DNA from: Triplophysa rosa | Taxonomy: Eukaryota; Chordata; Actinopteri; Cypriniformes; Nemacheilidae | Length of the DNA: 64,000 nucleotides | Direction of reading: 5' to 3' | Assembly: GCF_024868665.1 (NCBI RefSeq) | Contig: NC_079913.1 | Coordinates: forward strand, 6,490,635 to 6,554,634 | In this document: positions 15,188-28,156 of the stretch, piece after piece | How the letters are laid out: every line of letters begins with the position of its first letter | Position numbering within the stretch: the first letter of the stretch is position 1 | Translations under genes and position numbers: made by a program | The notes under the pieces: generated by a model | Databases searched by the model: none | The model's input: the letters and a program-made list of their open reading frames with translations, nothing else | Told to the model about the DNA's origin: nothing

Positions 15188-15362
15188 TATAGACCACTTT
15201 GCAAAATGTAAACACTGGTCCAGAACCACTTGCAATTTCAGTTTAGATTTATTTATTATTATTATTTGAAATCTTACATATAAAATTAAATCTTAAAGGT
15301 AATTGTTTATCATTTTAAATCGGTTAAACCAACGTTTATTATGTCATCCGAAGTGGTCTATA
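15188..15362. mobile_element. Small MITE with perfect 12-bp terminal inverted repeats
   Basis: The 175-bp segment begins TATAGACCACTT and ends AAGTGGTCTATA, a perfect 12-nt inverted repeat. The interior is AT-rich with a TTATTATTATTATT patch and no coding potential. A TA target duplication is possible but cannot be separated from the palindromic TATA at the ends. Confidence 0.7.
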
Positions 15363-16764
15363 TTACCTAGTTTGTATTGACTTGTGGTTTATAAGATGCC
15401 ATTGTGTGTTTCATTAAATTAGATTTTTTTAGATTTTTTAGAGATTGTGGATTTTATGTTGCTAATATCTTATGTTATGTTCATTATTCTGTGAATTATT
15501 ATTTTTGACCGATTCATTCAAACTGATTCATTAAAACTCAGTTCATAGGACTCATCCATTCATGAATCCCAATCCTGTTCAATTATTTAAGCTTTTCAAA
15601 ACCAATTGATCATTTTTAGTCAATTATTGTACCATTCATATTTAATGACTTCTGTTAAACAAAGTTTACGGCTGCATTACTGTGCACTGTATCTAGACCT
15701 AAAGGGTGCCTTCTAGTAAGATTCACTTACCCCAGTGGCCCTAGCCCTTCCCCTGAGGTCGTCTTGTGATTCTCATCTCCAGTCTCCTCGACTGTTTGGC
15801 ATTCTTGGAATGGAATGTGAAACCGAACGGACGCCACCACCATAGTTGTCATAGCAATGAAATTTACAGCCCGTTGACCCTGGAATTAGCATTGAGTATG
15901 GAGAGAGGCGGCTTTCCTTCACCGCCACAGATCCTCAGGTTTAAACGGATTTTAACCTTTGTGTAGGTCAAGGAAAGCCAAATACCCGGTCTGTTGTATT
16001 GATGGGTGATGTTTGCACATATGACATTGGGCTGGAAAACAGGTTCTATAAAGCCTGGCTCCAACCTAAATAGCAGGAAATCACATTAACCTTTCAGAAA
16101 TGCACTGGGAATATTATACGGTAAATGGCTACAGTTTAAAAATGGCTTGTTTATGGTATCGTTGTAATAATATCAAACACCTCCATTTTAAAGAGGTATG
16201 GCACAGAAAATAACTGTAACATTTGATCACATCTATAGCTCATGTAAACTTCATTCTGCTTTAACAAAACACTTCCGCTGCCGTATCACCTGTCAAATCT
16301 CTTTTATGAACCGTGGCTAAATACATTCGGCCAAGCTTTCCAACATGGCAAGCTAATGCTGGAAAATCCACTTCAGTGGAGCCATCAATTCAAAGATGTA
16401 GACCACAGATAATATAATACAGGAAGAGAGACCCGGACCATTTATTTCTGAGTAAGTTTGACTCTGGCAAGCAGTTTTAGCATCTAATAGATATACAGCC
16501 TTTATTTCTTGGGACATTTATGTATAGGCCACACGCTACTTGGAGATTTTGTTGACCTGGTGAGCTGAACCATGAGGGTAACAGAGCCAGAGAAGAACTG
16601 GGACACACAGGCAGACTTCAGGTGGCGTCATCTTGCTCTTTACAAACAGACGGATAAAAAAGTTTAAGCTTAGACCAGTGTAGCAAGAGCTCTGGAAAAT
16701 CTTAATGTAAATTCAAGAGGCTATCCTGACATGAGGGTCAGGACATGGCAGTGACTACAACTCA

Positions 16765-17020
16765 TTTAAAGGTACAGTTCACCCAAAAATGAAAATTTGT
16801 CATAATTTATTCACTCTCGTGTAATTCAAAACCTTTATATGACTCTTTCTTCTGTGAAACACAAAAGAAGATATTTTAAAGAATGTCTCGGTGGTTTGTA
16901 TCCATACAATGGAAGTCAATGGGTACCCAATTTTGTTTGATTTTTAACATTCCTCAAAAATATCTTCTTTTGTGTTCTGCAGAAAAAATAAGTCAAACCG
17001 GTTTGAAATGAGGGCGAGTA
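16765..17020. mobile_element. MITE-like inverted-repeat element (TTAAAG-TTCACCC family), copy 2
   Basis: The left end reads TTAAAGGTACAGTTCACCC. The internal halves contain the inverted AGAAGATATTTT and AAATATCTTCTTTTGTGTTC segments typical of the family. The right terminus has decayed into AT-rich sequence after GAGGGCGAGTAAA. Confidence 0.75.
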
Positions 17021-18172
17021 AAATATAAAAGAATAAAAATAAAAATCATATAGTCTCCCAAAATTAAAGGTTATGTGGCTGCTATTTTTAAAAAAGCATT
17101 TAAAAAATAAAGCATCATTTTAATCAGTTTTATTGTCCTCTGTACAATATTGGTTTGAAGTGCATGTTAGTATGGATATAGAGCAGTTGTATTGCTAGTG
17201 ATTTTGCTCAGATTTGGGTTCAAACTGGGACAGACTGAGCCGCCAGATGAATCAGCACACACCATGTTGTCCTCAGACACACAGTTCAATCATACATTTT
17301 TGCTGTCACATTAATATGCAACGAGTTATCACATGAATCAGGGCAGTGTCTGTGCATATGTGCATGTTTTTATTGTCATCTGTGACTGTTTTATAGTCTG
17401 TATTCATAGCCTTAATGATTTTTTTGTCCTTATAAAAGGAGAGATTATAATCATTAACAGTATTAGGCCAGGTTTTTTTTTTACTTCTCGAGAAATAGCC
17501 GTCAGCATAAATGGAGTTGGAGTGGAGGTCTGCCAACATAACAGGCATACAATGAGGTAAGCGACTGTTTACGATTATCATCATGACTGGGGGGATTATT
17601 GCTTCTTATTCATGAAGTCAATATACAGCTAGCTTTGCTTTATAATTCTTGAAAATGCATAGATTACATTCAACAACTGCATTCTACTGGAAAGAAATTA
17701 AACTCTCCAGGCAAGTAAAAGTGAATAATTTCCTGACTTTAATAAAAACTTTCCACTATCCGGACAAATCATGAGAAATTTATGAGCATCTGTAACGCAT
17801 GCACTTCCTATTGAATAAAACATGAATTTCTCCCCTTTTAATTTACGACAACGAAAAGCGCTGGAGAGTCTCTACATCTCAGATAGAGGGAGGCTAAGCT
17901 GTACTTGTAGCACAGGGAAAAAGTTAAAACTCTGTAAGATGACCTGTCACAGAAGAATGAGGTAAGGAAATTCGTGGTATTGAACTTATCGCTTCTCAGA
18001 CGCGGATCGAGAAACGGCCTTTGGCATCCCGCGGACCTGGGACTCATGTCACGGCTCATGTGATTTATGAGTTTGCCGAGGTTTTGGACTTCATTGTGGG
18101 AAGCAGCTGCCAAAGTGTTTTGACAGCCCTAAAACAGATAAGGGAGGCAAGGGTGGGGGATATTTGAACCAG

Positions 18173-18185
18173 CCCCCCCCCCCCC
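18173..18185. repeat. C13 homopolymer
   Basis: Thirteen consecutive C residues, flanked by a GGGTGGGGGA segment just upstream. Confidence 0.95.
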
Positions 18186-21100
18186 AAGAAGCCCACAGCA
18201 CAGTGGGGAACATCCACCCGAGATGAGCAGATAGGACAGGAGACCGATCCATCTTACCCGACGTCGGGTGACAGGAGGACCTCCGCTGAGTTTGTGTTCT
18301 GCTTCGTTTAGGAAGACTTGTCTGAAGAGGGCGAGTGAAGAAGTGTAAACAAGACCAAAACGCATATGTTGCTTCGTGAGAGATGGAGAACATTTCGGCA
18401 AAGACGGCGGGACCACTAATAGAGATAAAGATCTTAGTACTCATGCCCTCACGTCTGGCAGCTGAACAGACAACATGACTGATTACATGAGAGGGGGATT
18501 TTTCAACCCCTCCATGGAGAACAGTTTTCGTGAAGGAGGAAAGTCGGCATGAAATCACTGGCGTGTATCACAATAGAGTCCAAGGATGCCAGAGAACTGA
18601 CATGTGTAAAGAAGAAAGACTGCAGCTCCCATTCCATTAAAGACCTCGTGAAATCACGCGGCAAGCAGAGATTTCTTTCTTGTAGTGACATGTCTGCTAA
18701 TTATTTGCAAGTGGTATTAGGAGTAGCGATATTCTAGGGAGCATTCGATTGGACAAAAATCTGTGTAGCGCAAGATCAACATATAAGCCAACAATATTTT
18801 TACCTCAAATCTATCCAAAACTCTCACTGGGTCTGTAGGTTTCAATAGCATTCATTGGATGTAATCATCGCTCCATCCCCTTTGACCAGCCCTTGAGTAC
18901 CTCGAAAATTATTCATCCATCAGCACTCAAATAGCTATGTTTAGGAAACAAGGACATTTGCAAGTAATTCAGCTTCATAATTGATATATGATAGAATGAT
19001 AATAGCCATGTCCTCTTTCACTGTACCTTCTCAGATCCCCTATAAGATCCAAGATGTTTCCCTCATCTGTCTGTCACTATAATCCACAACAGGAAGTCAA
19101 TTTATAATTAATTCATCATCTCATATTTCCTATAAGAAGGCAGGAGACCGTATTGATTCATACTGAGTAGGCCAATGAGAAAGGTCAGCCTGCAATTACA
19201 CTGATGTACCCCTGCAATCTGGAGATGGCCCTCCTTAGCCTTATGGTACAGAGTTGCCCCGGTGCGCTGGGGAACTGGGAGCTTAAAGGGTCCTGGGACA
19301 GATTACCATCCCACTGCAACTAATCAATCTCCTTCTGTCAGCCATTTGAAAATCTGCAGGGGAGCATCCTCAACAAAAGTGCTCTACCCACAATTCCTTG
19401 CTCTGTGGCTCCAAGGGCAGGACCTCTTGAAGGTCTGACCTGCTCAGGTTTTACATTTTGATGGGGGGTTTGTCTTTTGAACAGAAGCACTTCTATAATT
19501 GACTTATTTTGCAATGTAGTAAAACATTCTTGTATGCAATTATGTTTATTATGACAACATTAGGCTATAATAGGTAACCTATTTGTATTGTGATGCTTCA
19601 CATTATGGTGACTGAAAAACAACAAGCACAGGCTGTCTTAAGTGTGGATTAAAAAAATCAAAGAGTTTTGTCACTGCCTGGTGAATGACTTGGTTTGATT
19701 TGGTATTGCAATTGAAAAAAAACGATTGAAAAAAACTACTTTCTATTAAACGAGAATGTGAATTTTCAACACATACTTCCATTAAAAACAATTGGTGGGT
19801 CTTGAAATTATACCTGTTTAGGTCCTGGAATGGAAAGGTTTGGGAACCCTGAACTATGTGACATACACAAAAAAGTATCATTTTAAACATTATTAAATGT
19901 TATTATTTTTAATCAATTATATTATTAAACTGTAAATAAAACAGATAAACAGTACGTTTAAATAAAAATAAAATGTATGTCATTGGTGGCGTTATCAACT
20001 AGATATAGCTATCATAAACTACTCTGTTTTCTTTTTTTTGTTTATTGTTGTAACGTTACATGTTATTGAATATATGCTGTTAGATATATTCTGCATATTG
20101 TACATTGTTTTTGTATAATGTGTTAATTAAAAAAGGAAAAAAAGGTCAAAATATATATATATATATATAATATCTATATAAACAGTAAGAAGAATTTTTA
20201 TTTCATTTTTAACATCTAGGCAGCCACATATCTAAGGGATAAGTGAATTTTTTTGTATTAATAAGATAATTGTATTATTCGTAATTCATTTAGGTCTATT
20301 AGTTTTCATTTCTCTTATTTCTCCTATTATAGTCACATTCTTTGTCTATTTTCTGTATTCTTTACTTATTAATTTTTATATTATCTCTCCTAACGCGCAA
20401 TGGGGCATATTGTACAGCTTCTTTCAGCTTTAATTATTTAAAATTATGGGCAGCTGAATCTTCAGATGTAATGTTGAATCTGTACATACACGTTTGCATC
20501 AGCCTTCTTAGTCAGCCAAATTAAAGTATGTATAAATACCTTTGTTAGGTTTAAGCTTGTTAAAATAGCTGACAACCTTTTACAAGGTTAGAAGAGATAA
20601 GACAAGCACCCACACAGGGGAATTTGCTGCAAATTATGCAAATGGTTACATTAAAGCAAGTGTATTACACTGTAATGATATCTAATGCAGTTAATACCAT
20701 TCTATTCCTTTATGGCATACGCAGCACTTTATCTGCTTTAATTAGCATTGATCTTATCCGAAATGCAAAGCATACCCCAAGGAACCTGAAGAAACAAGTT
20801 TATGTCCTTAAAAAGATAGTTTACCCAGAACTGAAATGATTGCTGTAAATGATAAAATAATATTATTAAATATCTGATTTATACAATATATAACAATTTG
20901 CTCATGAATCAAACATTGATACTATAAACATGACAGGGAGAGCTTAAGTTTTGGTCTGTTCTTCAAATAAGATCAATACCATGGATAGACTAAAAGCATA
21001 TTTGGTATTGAGAGCAACCAATGTGGGCAATATAAACTATGTTGGTTTTGCTGTTCTGCATAAGAGGGCAAAACACTCATATCTACACTATTGAACCAAG

Positions 21101-23133
21101 TTGTCCATGTAACATCACAGAGAACATAATTAGAGAAGCAGTTTTAATGCAAGTTTAATACAAGTTGTTTCAAAGCTCAGACATGATGTCATGATGTGTC
21201 TCCTCCATACGAAATGCAGCTCAGCTGTCTATTATTAAACACAAGACAGAGATACATTGTTTTAGACTTTTATTCCTAGTAAAATATCTAAACATGCCTA
21301 AAACAAGATACATGTGCTTGAGAAGGCAAAGCTCCTTGGTTTCAGGGATAAGTCTTGATAGTCTTGATATCTTACATAATTTTTCTTCTCAAGTAAATTG
21401 ATCTTGTTTTAGATTTATCTTCATAATGTTAAGAAAATAATATTGCTATATAATAGTGCTTTTCTTTTAGTTTACAAGAAATATATTAATGTAAGGCATT
21501 GCCACAAGGATTAAAGTGAGCGTTCTTCCCCCTAATGCAGTCAAATGACCCACAACTCTACAGCGTGTTTACTTAGTCCATATTCAGATCTCTTTGACAT
21601 TAGAACTCAAGAGAGAAAGAAAAACATAAAACTGGAGGTCTAATTAGTTAAATGAAACAATAAGGACAGAGAACATCCCAGAGTGCATTCCAGGAAAAAA
21701 TAGCCAGTAAGACCACCGCAAAGTTGTGACGGGTTTGTTTAATTAAAGACAGATTCTCTTTGCAGCATCTACATAACTGACCCTCAATTTTCATCTGACT
21801 CCAAGCCTGGAGCCAAAATGGATTCAGTTTTTAAATTACAATTTCGAATAGTGCAGCATTTTAATTATTTATTATTTCTTTTGTTTTGTTTTACAACTTC
21901 AATGTTCTCAGATTTTTGGGCCCCATTGTATAAGTGTGGCACTATATACAGTAGATGTTCTTTTGGTGACCTTTATTTCTCTTCATGACTGACTACTGTG
22001 GCACTTAAAACATAATAGTTTCTCCATGTATTTGGATGAGGGAAGTTTAAAACCGAGGAAAATCTTAAATAAGCTATTAATTTACAGCTCCTGTGCATTT
22101 CTGACAAGTGTGTTATGTAAAACTGACCCTGAAAAATATTTTTTGCCTTTTTCTCTTCAGACAGTTGACAGGCCCCATAAATGCAATAGAAATGGTGTGC
22201 TAATGACAAATCCATGAAGCTGCTTTTGTGTAAGTCCTCCAGTTCATTCGCACAAACTACTAAAGCAAAGTGTTGAGCATTAAATCACTATCACATGCTA
22301 ATTCTCTAAATCCACTAGCACAATCCCACTCATTGTTCAGATATTTTAATGCACCTTGGCTAAGTTTGAAGGTGAGTTGCAATGACACTTGTATAGAAGC
22401 CCACCCTGATTGGCTTAGAGGTTTCAAAATGCTTCATTTTTTTGTTAACACAAAAAAGCTTGATGAGATGTTACGTTTGTTAAGTTTTTTTTATCTAAAA
22501 GTTTACCTTACATAACTCCTGTAAGTGTTTGTTAATTACAATGTCTGCTTGATTCTTAATGGCAGTCATCAAAAATCATTTGCCTTCATGTTTAATGTAC
22601 TGCGGTCCACACAATGATCCAATCTACCCCAGCTAAATTAAACACGGCACTCTCTTGCTGGAAAAAAAACTGGGATCTAATTAAGCCAATCTCTCGAAGT
22701 TGAATTTAAAACTGCTAGTTAAACTCGCTCAAATGAAACGTTACCGATATGGAAATCTCAGTTTAGTTCGTTTTATTTCGGATAGTCTTTTATTTTCAAC
22801 GCATCTGTTGTTGATCACCTGGTTTCTTGCAGTTCGTAAACCCATTTGAAAGGTATGGCTTTAATTGTGGGTTTTGCGTCTCTGGTGTACTGCATACAAA
22901 CTTCAGTCCAGCCACAGATCGTAAACAGGAGGGCCGAGCTCATTAGCTTGTGGGGAGGTTTTATGAGAATGTACCATTGAAGCACTTCGGTTTCAAGCCC
23001 TTGCCTGTTTGCATCTGTGAGAGGAAATTGTATGACGCAGTATCAGAGATTATGTGGTTTTATTCTTTCACATTTCAGAATGAGTACTGTTAGTTCGTAC
23101 CCGGCAATTAACGCTGACTTACGACCTTTCACC

Positions 23134-23232
23134 TTAAAGGGACAGTGCACCCTAAAATGAAAATTCTGTTATCATGTACATCATTTCCTCAGTTTTATCC
23201 AAACCTGTATGGTTTTCTTTTTTCTGTTGTGA
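23134..23232. mobile_element. MITE fragment (TTAAAG-TTCACCC family), left half only
   Basis: It starts TTAAAGGGACAGTGCACCC and continues with AAAATGAAAATTCTGTTATC and CCAAACCTGTATGG, matching the left half of the family. The inverted right half is absent. Confidence 0.7.
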
Positions 23233-25247
23233 CCAGGCACTATCAAACTCCAATCAGAACAAGTGATAAGTGAAATAAGTGAAAGCAGTTTTATGCACCA
23301 TAAACTTTTTTCAGATTTGTTCTGTTTGAAACGCATAAGACTTTTCTGTGTGAATCAACATGTGGGTGAGTACAAACAGCAGAGCTTAAATTTATCCACA
23401 AAACCTTATCTAACTTGTCTTGTTGCCCATGAGCGAAAACATTTTGCAGCCCGACGACACAGATTGAATACATTTATTTGAACTCAAGCACACCCACTCA
23501 CATACAGCAATAAGACCCATAAATGCCCAATGACGCTCTCTGCATATTTATAAGCAACAAAACCTGATCCTTTCTGTGGATGGTACTGTGTCATTTTACG
23601 GTTCAAGTGTATCCGTGTTTCCTGTACAAAGCATTCCCTTTTCCTCAGCTGTTCTCCTCAGGGACTCATTTCAACCATTTCTCACACAGATCTCATCGTT
23701 GCCTGAGCTCCGCCGGTACCGCTTCAAACGCGTCCCCTGGTCACGAGATCCCGGGCCGATTGTGTTTCTGGGTGTGTGAGCACATGCCTATGTGTCAGGA
23801 TCACGTGCTGTCCTGCAGAACGCCCGGGTGATGCCGTGGGAATGTGGACCGTTTGATCCTCTCTTAGGAGGCTTTTGTGAGTGCAGAAAGTCAATTCATT
23901 GATCCAGGGTGGATACAGGACTTACGGTTTTGTATTCAACTAATGGCTGGTGCTTTGGCTCAGTGTAGTGAGGAGGTGATGACCACTGTTGGGCCACATT
24001 TCAGGTATATATGAGACACAAGGTGGAAAATGCTTTCAGACAAGATTAATATTACATTTCTTTCAACCTCATAAAGAGTTCTTGAGTCTACTTATAACAT
24101 TGCTAAATGTGTCAAGGGATAGGCTACTGTATTGTCAGATGTTCATTATTGCTAAATAAACCCTCATGGTGTCTTGTATTCCCATGAAGGGGTTTATTTT
24201 GAGATAATGACCAGCTGACTACATTACCTCACACAAAGGTAAATATATGTGGAGTCTGTCAAAATCTTTACAACAGAAAAGTTGGCAGTAAAGACGCATG
24301 TGGTCATATTATTGTTAGAAAAAGATTAGAAAAGAAAAGCTAAAATACACAAAGAAGACTGAATAGAAAATATAATAGAGAATATAAAAACTGAATGACG
24401 TTTAAGAATACCATAGTAGTGCCATGTCCGTGGTAATACCATGGTACTTTTATAGTTGGTGCTAGCAGACATTCATCTTGTCGCGTGCTGTTATGTCATT
24501 GTTGCTTTAAAGTAGTGTGCGGTCACACAATGTTTAAACGTCTGTAGCATAGAATTTAGAGGGACCACTCTCCACCGTATCTGTCAGTTTCAGCATGAGA
24601 TGGAAAGATTTTCCCCTGTAAAACAGCTCAATGAGCATTTGAGGTCCACATCCCATAAGATAACAATCTCTGCTAAAGTCGCATTGTGTGAGGGCCTAAG
24701 CCGAGATTCAATTAACTTTCCAGATAAACGTATTTATAGAGGGTAATTCATTTTTTCCCTCTGTTCGGACAGTCGCCACGGCGACCAAAACAGGAGGTAC
24801 GGACAGACAGATATTCATTCGAGCGAAAGAGAAAGCTTTGTTACAGCACTTTTCCGCTTTGGAGACTAAAATAAGACCAGGCTTTTTATTACATGGACTG
24901 AGGTCAAAAAGATGATTTATCGTGTTTTTCATACACTGCTGTGTGCTGTCCCACTAAAAGAACACGGTTCAGTTGGTATAAAAAAGGTTGAGGTTGAGGC
25001 TGGGGCTAGTCACTATAGGAAGTTGTTACAAATGCTGTATTATATCTCAGTATCTATAAGAGATGTATTTAAATTCACAAATACACAAATGCTTGTTTTT
25101 TCTAGTAGAACCTTTAAATTAATAAGCTATGATATATCTTGGCAAATAAGTAAAAACAATAAAACCACACCAGCATACATTAAGCTAGGAGTAAGCAAAA
25201 GTGTTAAGCAAAGGTTGAACTATGTTCTTGGAACCTTAATTTCAGGT

Positions 25248-25459
25248 CGGGGCATGTTGTCACATATTTATATATATTTATTTATTTTGATTTTTTGTTG
25301 GCCGAACGAATTGTTCGATTTTCTGTAGGTTACTGTATATATTTTTGTTGCTTTTTATTGTTTTGTGTATTGTATCAGTTGTGTAACTGATTTACATTTA
25401 GCTGAAAATCACCAAAACAGGCTGTTTAATGGCGTCTACCATTGTGACAACATGCCCCG
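25248..25459. mobile_element. Possible small inverted-repeat element
   Basis: CGGGGCATGTTGTCACA at 25248-25264 has a perfect 17-nt inverted copy, TGTGACAACATGCCCCG, at 25443-25459. The arms enclose about 180 nt of AT-rich sequence. No coding potential and no clear target duplication. It could also be the paired ends of part of a larger repeat. Confidence 0.5.
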
Positions 25460-26691
25460 CTATTAGGATAAACTGTTATTAACTCTTTCTGTTGTCCCTG
25501 GGTAATATTGCTACATGCTTTAATAGCTTTTGTATCAGAGGTACATATGCCTATTTAGAAATAAACCCACTGTACCCTGAAGAAAGACCAATAAAGTAAG
25601 AAAGAAACGTGATTTTAGACGCGGGTCTCTCTCTATACTGTCAACATTATATGATGGTCCTAACAGTACACATTCCACCAGTAAGGTGGAATGTGTGGGT
25701 CATGCGTCCCCTAAGATCACAAGTTTTTCTCTTTTTTTTTGTTGCTTTTTACGCTTTCGTTTAGAGCCTTCTACAACGTGACATCAGTTTTGATGTTGAC
25801 CTCATTAGACCCACTGACCTCACAGATGAGGATTCAATGTCACTGTTGTATTTTTCTTCACCCTCCAAACCTCTTTCAATTCAGACACAAAGCGCCAAGC
25901 CAAACAATCGCACAGTGCGGTAAGTGAAAGTTATCATCTGGCCATAAAATACAGCCTATAAATCTAGTCTATATGACTGCTCTTCAATTAGACCAGATGA
26001 GCTTTAAATTATCCTGGTGTAAACCTGTTAGCACCTGATCCAATTCAGAGACATTTCCAGCTCGAGCGATAAAATGAACATCGTACATGTCTGCAACACG
26101 ATCAAACAAAGATTTATGTTTAGCTTCTTAATCATTGTGTGGGTTTTGTGGTGCTTGTTAACTCAATGCTGCATCCCTTCTTAGGCCATGCATCTTTGCA
26201 TCCCAGGTAGTGCATTGACTGTTAACATGTATACATTTATATGCAATATAAATGTTGGCTGACATAAACTTGGAAAGATGACACATTTAACACGTTCCTT
26301 ATTAAATCTTGGTTGCTGTTTACTTGCTTGCGCTATGTCTCTCTCTCTCTGGAACACCCAGTAAAGCTTATTTGTAGTCTTTACTTGCTGTGTGAGAATC
26401 AGAGAGAAAGGGAAGATGGAGGTACATTGACTGCAGCCACTCAGAGGAAAATCGCAGCGTAAAGCTGATAGCAGCTCAACAATGGCAGCAGATGAGTGAT
26501 CTCTTTAGTGGTAAAGAGGCCCAGTCACAGTGAGGACACATCTTATCAGCTGATACATCTGCAGTGAAACCAAATTCTTCATGTGTGGGCCAGATATGCG
26601 TTTACAGATATACCTGTGGCTGAGAATGTGATGAGAATACAGTTAAGAGATTCCCTGGCTGTACATCATATTGTATTTGCCTATTTCGGTT

Positions 26692-26920
26692 GTTAAAAGG
26701 ATCCAAAGTTCACCCAAACATGAACATTCTGTCATCATTTACTGACCCTCTTGTCATTTCAAACCTGGATGACTTTATTCTTCTGCAGAACACAAATTAA
26801 GATATTTTGAAAAACGTTGGTACTGAACCGCGCCGGCACAGATGCACTTCAATTGTATGGACACAAAACCAGTGCAAGCGAATGGGTGCTGGTTAGCAAC
26901 ATTCATCAAAATATCTTATA
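26692..26920. mobile_element. Degenerate MITE (TTAAAG-TTCACCC family)
   Basis: GTTCACCCAAACATGAACAT followed by TCTGTCATCATTTACTGACC marks the left half. TGTATGGACACAAAACCAGT and ATCAAAATATCTTA mark the middle and part of the right half. The right terminus is missing. Confidence 0.7.
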
Positions 26921-27269
26921 CTGCAGCAACAAGAAGTGTATGTGACCTATTCCTGATTCCTGCAGAAGGCACATCAGGTCAGGAACGTCTCATGATCCAT
27001 CTTGCTGGTCCAAAAGGTTTTGCTTGGGCTAATACATGTGCAACTAAACAGCCTATTCAAGAGTAAGAATTTGTCCGGTAGTGTTAAAAAATGTTATGCA
27101 TGGGTTTTATGGTATTTGTTTAATGTAGAGTAGTGCTGAAACGGGGCTGAATGTGAATCACCAGCCTATTTTTTCATCATTGCTAAAATTCTTAATTGCT
27201 TAAAGTTCTTAATTTGACCATGGACACAATAGTAGAGGAGATATCGTATGATGTAAAGAGTCATTGTTA

Positions 27270-27375
27270 AGCATATGTTACCCAAAAATTACCCCCAAAA
27301 TATGTCATTATTTACTCACCGTTGGGTTGCATCAAACCTGCATTACTTTATTCACTGGATCACAAAGAGAACAGT
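27270..27375. mobile_element. Degenerate MITE fragment (same family)
   Basis: TTACCCAAAAATTACC, TGTCATTATTTACTCACCGT, CATCAAACCTGCATTACTTT and GGATCACAAAGAGAACAG follow the order of the family's left half with many substitutions. No right half. Confidence 0.5.
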
Positions 27376-28107
27376 GTGTGTATTTCAAAAACATGATTTT
27401 TGAAAAATGTTTTAAATATAGTTATCTCATTTTGGAACCAAACTCTTCATATACATATTACTCTATTATTTTAAAACATTGTTTGTTGGTCCCCTTATGG
27501 CTTTAGTGGACTTGGAACATAGAACACGTTCTGTCAGTGGTTTTGCCGAGAATGATGTGTCCCTCAATTATAATGTTGGTCCAGCACAACCTATAGTCAA
27601 ACAAACCAGACTCCTACTCCTTTTTCCTTAAATCTCACTGGTAAAAAGTGTGTGTTCCAACTTCCAACTACAAAACTATTAAACTAGTAACGCGTCCTTT
27701 TTGGAAAAAAATCAAGGTAAGTCCAAAACACTGACAGTGGAAGAGAGGTGGCTTACATCGAGACTGCTTGGCATTCTGGGTATCTTTTATTGTCATTGAT
27801 GGATGGAAGTGTCTTTTGCTTCGAACTGATGGGAGCTGAGAGACAATTAATATTCCCTAAATCTGTTAGTTTTCCATCTGCTACTTTCCTTGCCAACCCT
27901 TGATTTTCTAACCCCTGAATCTCCCACCGGGCCAAATGGCAGCGTCCCACTCACGCAATTACAGTTGAATACAGGATCTGAAGCTGAACTACAGGGATGA
28001 ATGAATCTCTATTAAATGTTGTGAACATGTAATTACTTACCATGACCACATGAGGGCACACCGCCAGGTGGAGGTTAGAAGGTCTATGTGTGCCCATCTA
28101 TGGAAAT

Positions 28108-28156
28108 GTGTGTGGTTGCGCGTGTGCGTGTGCGTGCGCGTGTGTGTGTGTGTGGT
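28108..28156. repeat. Alternating purine-pyrimidine (GT/GC)n tract
   Basis: GTGTGTGG, GCGTGTGCGTGTGCGTGCGC and a run of GT form a nearly pure alternating purine-pyrimidine tract, the kind of sequence that can adopt Z-DNA. It is an interrupted microsatellite. Confidence 0.85.

Larger units (their letters stand above)
9672..16764. other. Gene-free stretch with MITE-like elements
   Basis: No supported coding exon is seen. The interval contains MITE-like elements at 10565-10908, about 12300-12815 and 15188-15362, and a short tandem duplication (ATGCAGTTAGCAAGAC twice, about 13809-13842). The remainder is unassigned. Confidence 0.6.

Noticed and set aside
18091..18558. 155-codon open frame on the minus strand
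   Set aside because: It crosses the C13 run and a palindrome, and the predicted protein has no recognisable domain.
20810..20845. Possible further MITE fragment (GATAGTTTACCCAGAACTGA)
   Set aside because: Only about 30 nt resemble the family's left end. Too short to call.
24912..25328. 138-codon open frame
   Set aside because: No recognisable protein similarity or splice context. It runs into the inverted-repeat element at 25248.
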